35,248 bases of DNA from NCBI GenBank assembly GCA_016209535.1, contig JACQVW010000828.1, positions 1-35,248 of the forward strand, read 5' to 3'. How positions within the stretch are numbered: position 1 is the stretch's first letter; every line of letters starts with the position of its first letter. The notes under the pieces are model-generated. The model saw only the letters and a program-made list of their open reading frames with translations. It ran no database searches and was not told the origin of the DNA. Source of the DNA: Planctomycetota bacterium. Its GTDB lineage: Bacteria; Planctomycetota; UBA8108; SXIK01. Below are positions 9,103 through 17,900 of the stretch, one piece after another. Made by a program: the position numbers and the translations under genes.

Positions 9103-10943
9103 TGCCCGCGCTGCCGCTCCTGCTCTCCCTCCTCGCCGGTGCGCCGGCCGAGGGGGACGTGTCGGTCGAGAAGGACGTCCTGGTACCCTTGCGGGACGGG
9201 GTCCGCCTCGCGACCGATGTCTACCTGCCCGCGGAGCGCTCCGGGCTGCTCCCCGCGATCCTCGCCCGCACGCCCTACAACAAGAACGGCGACGGCGGGA
9301 ACGCCCGCTACTTCGCCTCTCGGGGCTACGCCTACGTGGCTCAGGACACCCGCGGCCGCTACGGCTCGGAGGGCGTCTGGCGCTTCCTGAACGACGACGG
9401 CCGCGACGGGTTCGACGCCGCCGAGTGGATCCTCAAGCAGCCCTGGTCGAACGGCAAGATCGGCACGATCGGCACGTCCTACGTCGGCGGGACGCAGCAC
9501 GCCTTGGCCCTCGAGCGCGCCCCGGGCCTCGCGACGGCCATCCCCGTCGACGCGGTCTCGAACATGGGCGTCCAGAGCATGCGGAACGCCGGCGCCTTCG
9601 AGCTCCGCTTCTGGAACTGGATCTTCTCCATCGGCGGCCCCCACGGGAGCCGCGGCTCGCGCGACCCGGCGACGGCGCAGGCCCTCCTCGAGATGAAGGA
9701 GAACCGGCGCTCCTACCTCGCGCGGCTCCCGCTCCGCCGCGGGACGACGCCCCTGAAGCTCGTCCCGGAGTACGAGGACTGGCTCGTGGAGGCCATGAGG
9801 CACGGCGCGGACGACGCCTTCTGGGACCACGTGGACGTGATCGAACACGCGGACCGGTACAAGGACATCCCGGTTTACCTCGTCGGCGGCTGGTACGACT
9901 CGTGGGCGGGGAACACGACGGCGAACTTCAGGGCCCTCTCGAAGGCTCTCGAGAGCCCCGTGTACCTGATCATGGGCCCCTGGATCCACGGCGGGCAGGG
10001 GAGCTCGTCCCACGGGCAGGTGAGCTTCGGGAAGGACGCGGCCATCCCGGACCCGCTCGCCTGGCGCCTCGAGTGGTACGACCGGTGGCTCAAGGGCATC
10101 GAGAACAAGGTGGGCAAGGAGCCGCCCTTCAAGACGCGCGTGCGGATCTTCGTCATGGGCACGGGCGACTGCCGCAAGGACGCGTTGGGCCTCGATCGTC
10201 ACGGAGGCTCTTGGCGCGACGAGGACGAGTGGCCGCTCGCGAGGGCGCGGCTCACGAGCTACTACCTCCAGGCGGGAGGGGGGCTCTCGACGGATCTGCC
10301 CTCGGCGGAGCGCTCCTCGACGCAACTCACGTTCGACCCGAAGGACCCCGTGCCGACGATCGGCGGCAACATTTCCTCGGGCGACGGGATCCTGCTCCAA
10401 GGGGCCTGGGACCAGCGTGGCGGGAAGCACGTCTGGAACTTCCCCGAGCCGGTGCCGCTGTCGGCGCGGAACGACGTGCTCGTCTTCCAGACGGCGCCCC
10501 TCGAGGCCGACCTCGAGGTCTCGGGCGAGCTCGAGGTGAAGCTCTGGGCGTCCTCGTCGTGCCCCGACACGGACTTCACGGCGAAGCTCATCGACGTCCA
10601 TCCGCCGAGCCCAGACTTCCCGGCCGGCTTCGACATGTTCATCGCCGAAGGCATCGTGCGGGCGCGGTTCCGGGAGTCGCTCCTGGAGGAGAAGCTCATG
10701 GAGCCGGGGAGGGTCTATCCCTTCACGATCCGGCTCTACCCGACATCGAACGTCTTCAAGGCGGGGCACCGGATCCGGGTGGACATCTCGAGCTCGAGCT
10801 TCCCGCGCTTCGACGTGAACCCCAACACGGGGGAGCCCCTCAACGACCACCGCCGCACCGCGGTGGCCACGAACACCGTCCACCATGACCGCGAGCGGCC
10901 CTCGCGCATCGTGCTGCCGGTGGTCCCGCGGGAGCGCCGGTGA
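9102..10943 (+). CDS. CocE/NonD family hydrolase (X-Pro dipeptidyl-peptidase S15-like)
   Basis: GTG start sharing its first G with the preceding TAG; signal-like VPALPLLLSLLAGAPAEG; KDVLVPLRDGVRLATDVYLP; nucleophile elbow GTIGTSYVGGTQ; GGWYDSWAGN; C-terminal jelly-roll segment GHRIRVDISSSSFPRFDVNPNTGE. Confidence 0.9.
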   Translation: MPALPLLLSLLAGAPAEGDVSVEKDVLVPLRDGVRLATDVYLPAERSGLLPAILARTPYNKNGDGGNARYFASRGYAYVAQDTRGRYGSEGVWRFLNDDGRDGFDAAEWILKQPWSNGKIGTIGTSYVGGTQHALALERAPGLATAIPVDAVSNMGVQSMRNAGAFELRFWNWIFSIGGPHGSRGSRDPATAQALLEMKENRRSYLARLPLRRGTTPLKLVPEYEDWLVEAMRHGADDAFWDHVDVIEHADRYKDIPVYLVGGWYDSWAGNTTANFRALSKALESPVYLIMGPWIHGGQGSSSHGQVSFGKDAAIPDPLAWRLEWYDRWLKGIENKVGKEPPFKTRVRIFVMGTGDCRKDALGLDRHGGSWRDEDEWPLARARLTSYYLQAGGGLSTDLPSAERSSTQLTFDPKDPVPTIGGNISSGDGILLQGAWDQRGGKHVWNFPEPVPLSARNDVLVFQTAPLEADLEVSGELEVKLWASSSCPDTDFTAKLIDVHPPSPDFPAGFDMFIAEGIVRARFRESLLEEKLMEPGRVYPFTIRLYPTSNVFKAGHRIRVDISSSSFPRFDVNPNTGEPLNDHRRTAVATNTVHHDRERPSRIVLPVVPRERR

Positions 10944-10958
10944 TCGCGCGATCGCCGG

Positions 10959-11582
10959 TCAGTGCTGGAGAAACTTCACCACCGCCTCGGTGCGCGTGTG
11001 GACCTGGAGCTTCTCGTAGATGCGCTGGGCGTACGTGCGCACCGTGCCCATGCTGATGTCCAGCTTGGCCGCGATCTGCTTGTAGAGGAGGCCCTTCGCC
11101 AGGAGCTCCAGCACTTGCTGCTCGCGCTCGGAGAGCCGCGCCTCGGCGACGGGCTGACGCGGAGGCTTCTGGAAGAAGGCGACCACCTTGCGCGCGATCT
11201 GGCTCGACATCGGGGAGCCGCCTTCGTGGACCTCGCGGATCGATTCCAGCAGCCTTGCGGGACGCACGCCCTTGAGCAGATACCCCAGTGCCCCCGCCGC
11301 CAGGGCCTGGAAGATCAGGTCGGCATCCTCGAATGCCGTGAGCATGATGCACTTCGTCTCCGGCGCCAGCGTCTTGAGCTCCGCCACGCATTCGATCCCG
11401 CTCCTGCGCGGCAAGTTGATGTCCATGAGGACGACGGCCGGCTTGACGGACGGCAGCTCGCGCAAGGCATCCTCCGCGCTGCCGTGCGTGCTCACGCAGC
11501 GGAAGCCTCGCGTGTCCACGTAGCGCGCCAGGGTCTCGCGCAACGCCGCGTCATCCTCCACGATGGAGACTGTGATATCCAT
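10959..11582 (-). CDS. NarL/FixJ family response regulator
   Basis: Receiver MDITVSIVEDDAALRETL with phospho-acceptor VVLMDINLPRRSG; LuxR-type HTH LSEREQQVLELLAKGLLYKQIAAKLDISMGTVRTYAQRIYEKLQV. Confidence 0.92.
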   Translation of the reverse strand: MDITVSIVEDDAALRETLARYVDTRGFRCVSTHGSAEDALRELPSVKPAVVLMDINLPRRSGIECVAELKTLAPETKCIMLTAFEDADLIFQALAAGALGYLLKGVRPARLLESIREVHEGGSPMSSQIARKVVAFFQKPPRQPVAEARLSEREQQVLELLAKGLLYKQIAAKLDISMGTVRTYAQRIYEKLQVHTRTEAVVKFLQH

Positions 11583-11684
11583 GGCTGTGCAAGGTCTAAC
11601 CAAGACCCAGTCTGCCCAGGCGATCCTCGCCGCACAATCGGACGAAATGAGGACAAGACACGAGCTCCCTCCACGGCGGGGATC

Positions 11685-14600
11685 CTATCTCAAGGGCACG
11701 GTGAACACGGCGCGGGTGCCATGCCCCGGCTGACTCTCGAGCACGCAGCTCCCGTCGATGCTCTCCAGGCGCTCTCTCATGTTGACCAGGCCATTGCCCC
11801 TCCGGCGGTCCCCCGGTCCCGCCGGGCCGCCGGCGGCAGCGGCCCAGACATCCTCCGGCCGGAACCCCAGACCGTCGTCCGTGACGGCGACCCGGAAGGA
11901 CGACGCGTTCACGGCGAAGGCGATCCGGACCTTCGTCGCGCCGGCGTGCTTGAGGACGTTGTTCAACGCCTCCTTCACGGCGCAGTACAAGTTGTGCCGG
12001 ACGTCCGAGGAGAGCCGGTGCGCGGGGATCTCGGGGGGCAGCTCCAGCTCCAGGTCGACCGGGGTCAGCTCGAAGAACTCCTCGGCGTGGCGGCAGATGT
12101 AGTGCGCCAGGCTGTCCAGCGTGTCGTTCCTCGGGCTGACTGCCCAGACGATCTCATCCACGGTACGGATGAGATCGCGGGCGGCCTCGGAGACCTCGTC
12201 GATCTGCCGGCCCGTCTGCGTCGCGTCCGAGAGGTTGCGCCGCGCCAGGTCGCTCAGGAACGAGATGCGGCTGAGCTTGCCGCCCATATCGTCGTGCATG
12301 TCCTGGGCGATGCGCATCCTCTCCTTCTCGATCGCGTGGGCCTCCTCCAACCGCCGCAGCCTGCGCCTCAAGTGGCGCACGGAAGCCACGCGCACCACGG
12401 CGATCACGATCCCGGCGCATGCGAGGCCGCCGGACGACAAGAACCACCAGGTCTGCCAGAACGGCGCCGCCACGCGGAACGCCAGCGCATGCTCCGGTTC
12501 GGACCACGTCCCGCCGTTCGAGCAGGCCATGACCTGGAAGCGGTAGCGGCCCGGGGGAAGCTTCCCGTAGACGGCGGAACGCGCCGTCCCCGCTTCCGTC
12601 CAGTCCGGGTCGAGGCCCTCCAGGCGATGGCGAAAGCGCACGCGCTCCGGCGCGGCGAGGCTGAGGGCGGTGTAGACCACCTCCAGGTGCCGCGTGCCGC
12701 GAGGCAAGAGGAGCGGTTCCTGAGGCGATGACGGCTCGGGCGCGACGCCGGGCGCCGGGTGCGGCCGGGCCACGAGCCTGCCATCCGCCCGGACCTCCTC
12801 GATGTAGACGGGCGGCGCTGGATCCGCCCTCCGCCGGAGGTGGGACGGGTCCACCATCACCAGACCCTTGGCCGTGGGGAACCAGAGCTTGCCGTCCCTC
12901 GTCCTCAGACCGGCCGGACAGTAGCCGCCCGAGCATTCCGCGCTCAGCATCCCCTCCCCGCGCCCGCAGGTGAACACCTCGAGCGAGGCCCTCCGCCCGT
13001 CGGCCACGGCGTGCAGCTCGCTCTTGGCCACGCGCAGGATCCCACGGTTCGACCCCAGCCAGAGGTCCCCCGCGTCGTCCTCGAGGATCTGCGAGACGCC
13101 GCCGCCCACCAAGCCATGGGCTTCCGTGAACGTGGTGATCCTGCCCTGCCTCGAGCAGCAGAGGCCGGACGCCGTGCCGATCCAGAGCGCGCCGGCCGCG
13201 TCCTCGTGGAGCGAGCGGACGAAGTGCGTCGGCAGCCCCTCGCCGCGCGTGAGCCACGTCGCCTTGCCCTGGAGGAGTCGCGCCACTCCCAGCCCTTCGC
13301 AGGCGACCCACATCCCGCCGGCCTGGCTCTCCAGGAGCGCGACGATGGGAGCCCGGAGCTCTCGTCCATCGACGAGCACCTGCGTGAGGACGTTCGTGCC
13401 GGGAGCCTCGGAGAGGCCGCACTTGTAGAGGCTGTAGAAGGTGCCCACCCACACGTCCCCCGCCCTGTCCTCCGCCAGCGCGAGCACCTTGTCGATCCGT
13501 GCGGGAGTGCCCACTGAGGGCACGAACCGCGTCGTCTTCCCGCCGTGGAGGCGAAAGAGACCGTTGCCGAAGGTGCCCACCCAGAGCGCGCCGTCACGCG
13601 TGAAGAGCACGGACTCCACCGGCGCGTCTGGAGGCAAGCCCTCCACGGCCTCGGACCAGGATGCCTCCGCGGTCCCGTGGACCAGGCGGCCGTCGTGCAT
13701 CCCGACCCACAGGTGCCCGTCCGGACCCTCCCGCAGCGCTAGGACCCGTCCGTCCGTGAGGCCCTGCTGCGCCGTGAAGGTCTTCACGATGCGGCGTTTC
13801 AACCTCACGAGCCCTGCGGTGCCCGTGGCCACCCACACGTTCCCCTCGCGGTCGTCGAGGAGCGCTCGGACTTCAGCGCTCGCCAGCCCTTCGCGCATCG
13901 TGAAAGCGGTCCACCGCCCCTCGTGCTGCCGGTAGAGGCCCTTGCGCGTACCCACCCAGAGCTCGCCCGAGAGCCTCTGGCAAAACGCGACGACCTCCGC
14001 GCCGGTGAAATGGCCGGCGTCATCGATCCTCGTCCAACGGCCGTCATCGCCGCGCCGAAATGCGTGCTCCGACATCCCGGCCCACAGGGTCCCGGTCCGG
14101 TCGGCATGGACGGCCCGCATCGGGACCTTGACCTCCGGCGTCAGGAGGACCGACTCGAACCGCTTGCCGTCGAAGACCTTCAATGGCTTGTTCCAGCTCG
14201 CGATCCAGAGCCCCCCGTCTCGATCGAAGGCGAAACCCCAGACCGATCCCGCCGCGTTCTCGAAGCCGCCGGCCCCGGTGAACCACGTCACCTTCCCGTC
14301 CTTCAGGCGGCCCAGCCCGCCGCGCGTGCCGAGCCACACGTCGCCCGCCGCGTCTTCAGCCAGGCAGCGGACGACGTCGAGCGGCGACCCCGCCCCGACG
14401 GCAAAAGCGGTGAAGGCTCCACCCGCGTACCGCAGCAGACCCGCGCCGTCGGTGCCCAGCCAGAGCTGCCCGCGGCTGTCCGCATAGACACACAGGATGC
14501 GGTTGGCTTCTTGGTTCGCCGGATCGTCGGGTCCGATGCGGACGAAGCGGAAGCCGTCGAACCGCACGGCCCCGTCGTGCGTGCCGCACCACAGGTATCC

Positions 14601-14825
14601 ATCCGGTGTCTGCGCGATGCCGCTGACGGTGTTGCTGGGAAGGCCCTGGTCCGTCCCCCAGCCTTCGATCATGTACTCCGCTTGCGCATCGTCTCCAGCG
14701 CCGGCCTCGAGCGTCCTCGGCGCCTCGGCCCCCCGGCCGGGACTCGAGGGGCCAAGGATATCGAGAGCCGCCGAGACGGCGCACAGACCCGCCAAGGCGC
14801 GCCTTGTAGGGAACGAATCACCCAT
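11685..14825 (-). CDS. two-component regulator-propeller sensor histidine kinase (Reg_prop, Y_Y_Y, TM, HisKA_3, HATPase_c)
   Basis: About 14 repeats of the type VxxLxEDxxGxLWVGTxxGLxRL; Y_Y_Y-like segment; TM WWFLSSGGLACAGIVIAVVRV; H-box RMRIAQDMHDDMGGKLSRI; N-box EALNNVLKHA; G-box DDGLGF/GNGLVNMRERL. Start chosen at MGDSFPTRR (14825). Confidence 0.92.
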   Translation of the reverse strand: MGDSFPTRRALAGLCAVSAALDILGPSSPGRGAEAPRTLEAGAGDDAQAEYMIEGWGTDQGLPSNTVSGIAQTPDGYLWCGTHDGAVRFDGFRFVRIGPDDPANQEANRILCVYADSRGQLWLGTDGAGLLRYAGGAFTAFAVGAGSPLDVVRCLAEDAAGDVWLGTRGGLGRLKDGKVTWFTGAGGFENAAGSVWGFAFDRDGGLWIASWNKPLKVFDGKRFESVLLTPEVKVPMRAVHADRTGTLWAGMSEHAFRRGDDGRWTRIDDAGHFTGAEVVAFCQRLSGELWVGTRKGLYRQHEGRWTAFTMREGLASAEVRALLDDREGNVWVATGTAGLVRLKRRIVKTFTAQQGLTDGRVLALREGPDGHLWVGMHDGRLVHGTAEASWSEAVEGLPPDAPVESVLFTRDGALWVGTFGNGLFRLHGGKTTRFVPSVGTPARIDKVLALAEDRAGDVWVGTFYSLYKCGLSEAPGTNVLTQVLVDGRELRAPIVALLESQAGGMWVACEGLGVARLLQGKATWLTRGEGLPTHFVRSLHEDAAGALWIGTASGLCCSRQGRITTFTEAHGLVGGGVSQILEDDAGDLWLGSNRGILRVAKSELHAVADGRRASLEVFTCGRGEGMLSAECSGGYCPAGLRTRDGKLWFPTAKGLVMVDPSHLRRRADPAPPVYIEEVRADGRLVARPHPAPGVAPEPSSPQEPLLLPRGTRHLEVVYTALSLAAPERVRFRHRLEGLDPDWTEAGTARSAVYGKLPPGRYRFQVMACSNGGTWSEPEHALAFRVAAPFWQTWWFLSSGGLACAGIVIAVVRVASVRHLRRRLRRLEEAHAIEKERMRIAQDMHDDMGGKLSRISFLSDLARRNLSDATQTGRQIDEVSEAARDLIRTVDEIVWAVSPRNDTLDSLAHYICRHAEEFFELTPVDLELELPPEIPAHRLSSDVRHNLYCAVKEALNNVLKHAGATKVRIAFAVNASSFRVAVTDDGLGFRPEDVWAAAAGGPAGPGDRRRGNGLVNMRERLESIDGSCVLESQPGHGTRAVFTVPLR

Positions 14826-14929
14826 GCTCACCCTGGACAATGTGCCCCTCCCGCGCCTCCTTGGCAAGGCCTCACCGGCGTCCTCCGCACCCTGACCCGG
14901 CGCGTGCAAGGAACGAGGAGCGATAAGGA

Positions 14930-14967
14930 AGAAGGCGCGAGGAGCCGACTCGCTCCTCGCACCTTCT
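14930..14967 (-). terminator. intrinsic-type terminator downstream of the 14992..20214 gene
   Basis: GAAGGCGCGAGGAGC (14931-14945) pairs with GCTCCTCGCACCTTC (14952-14966), 6-nt loop. The single non-Watson-Crick position is a G-U wobble only on the minus-strand RNA, followed there by a CUUCCUUAUC pyrimidine tract. Confidence 0.65.
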
Positions 14968-14991
14968 CAGCTCAGGGAGGTCTCGAACGCT

Positions 14992-17900
14992 CTAGGGGCA
15001 GTCCGTCGGGCAGTCGGGGAACTTCTCGCACGTGTCCCAGAAATCAGGGATCCCGGTGCCGAGGAACAGGACGCCCAGCATGTAGACCGCGTCGGAGAGG
15101 TCCGACTTGTCGTCCACGTTGCAGTCCAGGGAGCCCGGGCAGGCGGAGGCCGGGCCGCCGAGGAACAGGAAGCTCAAAGTGTAGACGGCGTCCGACATGT
15201 CGAGGACCTTGCTGCCGTTGGAGTCGCACCGCTTCCAGTTGACCAGGATCTCGAACGTCACGGTCGCCTGGGCCGAGCCCTCGTTGTCGCAGACGCCGTC
15301 GTCGACGGTCAGCCCGACCACGACGTCTCCCGCCTCGTTCCCCTTGACCTGCACGGTGTCGCCGTCGCTCGGCCCGACGACCTGGCCCGATCCCGAGACG
15401 ATGCTCCAGGACCGGCCTCCGGTCGACGAGCCTGCCGAGTCCAGGACCACCGTCGAGCCCACCTCGTGGGGGCCCGGCGGCACGGTGATCGAAGCCACCT
15501 CCGCCTCCTCTTCGCAGACGACGCCGAAGGTCATGGTGGCGGAGGCCGTGTCCGCACACACGGCGTCGCCGTGGAGCAGCTTGACCGTCACGTCCCCCGT
15601 GCCGTTGAGCTGGAGCTGGGGCATGGCGATGTTCGTGGGGCCGACGAGCTCGGCGCTCCCGGACACGACCTCCCACTTGTAGATGCTCGAGCCGTCCGCG
15701 CCGCTCGATCCGCTCCCGTCGAGGGTCACCAGGCTCTGCGTGGCCAGGTTGACCGTACCCTGCTGCGCGATGGCCGCCGTATCGATCAGCTCGCAGCAGT
15801 TCGGACGGACGATGAAGTTGTCGACCTCGACGGTCGCATGGGCACCGCCCGTCCCGGCGGTGAAGCCGAGGAAGATGTCGCCGGTCAGGATCGTGCTCCG
15901 GGTCGAGAGGACCTTGGTCCGCTCGAAGCTCCCGTCGTTGGCGGTGACCCAGACCTCGACCAGGCTGGAGTCGGTCACGCGGTCCGCCGGGTCATAGGTC
16001 ACCTCGACATGGATGCCCTCCGAGGCGTTGTAGTAGCCTCCGGGCTGGAAGTAGAGCGGAGGGAGGACCTTGCCGTACTCGACGTTGTTCTGGGAGGACT
16101 GGACCTCGAAGTTCACGTCGATCCCCATGTGGTAGACGTTGTCCAGGCCGACGTTCGCGCCCTTCTGGAGCGGGTCGTTGTCGCCGAGACCTCCGTCCCA
16201 GGTGTCGATCTCGACGGCCAGGCTCTTCCGCCTGCTGTTGGCCGGCACGGCGTTGTGGTCGCCGCGGTTGTACCCGAGGCTACCGCCGCCATCGCCCACG
16301 AGGCCCCCGGCGGTGTCGAAGGTCCCCTCCACCGCCGCGAAGGTGAAGCCGTCGGCGGGATCGGCGCCACCGGCCTTGGAGATATAGGCGTCGAAGTCGG
16401 CCTTGAACCCCGTGTCTCCCAGGACCAGGCCGTCGCCGTTGAACCAGACGGCGACCGCGGAGCTGCCGGTGCCGTCCTGCGTCAGGCGGAGGCGCCCGTC
16501 GACGATCGCCGGAGTGAAGGTCCCGCCTCCAACCACGATCGCCGCGATCGACGGGTCGATCTGGAGCGGGTCCTCGAAGTCGCCGCCCACCACGGGGTCG
16601 TCGAGCGAGCACGTCGTCGCCGCCGCGCTGGCGGCCTCGATGCTCAAGTTGTCGTACGTCACCTCGAGGAGGTTCACGCCGTACGGGCCCGCCGTGTTGT
16701 GGGAGCTGGCCACGAGGCCGACGAGCAGCTTGGCCGGACGCTGCGCGTCGTAGTCGCTCCCGGCGAAGTGCCACGCGTCGGGCTCGCCGCCGGCATCGTC
16801 GGCGAAGTGGCTCATGACGACGTTGCCGAGGCGGGTGAGCCTCACCCAGCCGAGGTACGCGTGGGAGAGGAGGCCCGATGGAAGCACTTGCTGGTCCCGG
16901 GTGGTGCCGTTGATCAGGTGATCCCGGCGAGACTGGTGCCGCCTCGAGTCGTCGGCATCCGGGGCCTCGCCTCGATAGGGCACGGTGGCGGCCGAGTACT
17001 TGGAATTGTGGTCGCAGGTGTAGCGGGCCATGATGCCCGCCCGGCCCCAGCGGGCGTTGGGGGGGTTCACGATGTCGGTGATGCGGACCTGGATCGAGAA
17101 GTCGCCCTCGACCTCCTTGTATGCGAAGTGCAAGCGGTCGCCGCCATCCCAGATATCCGTGCCGCTCCCCTTCAGGACATAGCTGCCGGTGTCCGGGTCG
17201 TACTCCGTCGAGCCGGGCGTCCGCGGATCGAGGAGGAACCCGATGTCGTGGGAGCTCTCGAGGTCGCCCACCGGTCCGGACTGGTCGGGGAAGAAGTTCA
17301 GGGCGTAGCTGTCCAGCCGCGCGTTGATGGGCGGACCGCCGGCGACTCGCGGCACGTTGGTCGCGAAGACCGTGGTCCTGACGGGCGGGAAGGTGACCCT
17401 GCCCATGAGGTTGTTCTTGATCTCGTAGCTCAGGCCGGCGTTCGCGTCGCCGCGCGTGACGTTCCAGGTGATGTACTTGTCGACGACGGCGCTGCCCTTG
17501 GTGGTGCCGCTCATCCCGCCGCCGTCGGTCCCCACGAGGACGGAGGCGGACCACTCCGTCACGGGATTCCCGCCCGCGTTGCTGCTCGGGAGGATGCGAT
17601 AGACGACCCGTTGGACATCGGCGAAGAACTGGTTGTGCTCGCTGTTGAAGAACCCGACGCACAGGTCCGCCGGCAGCGGGTTGGCGGCCGTGGCGCCGTT
17701 GGACGCGGCGTTCCAGTTGTCCGACAAGCTCAGGTTCCAGTTCGCGTCGACCGTCGCGCTCAGGGAGCCGTCGGCCAGCCCCGCGAGGTTCGAGGACCAC
17801 GTCGTGATGACCTGGCCGGCCCTCTTGATCCGGAAGAAGCGCGGGTGTCGCAGGGCGTTGCCGTCGCCCAGGGCGCCGTCCTCCCTCACGTTGCCGCACG

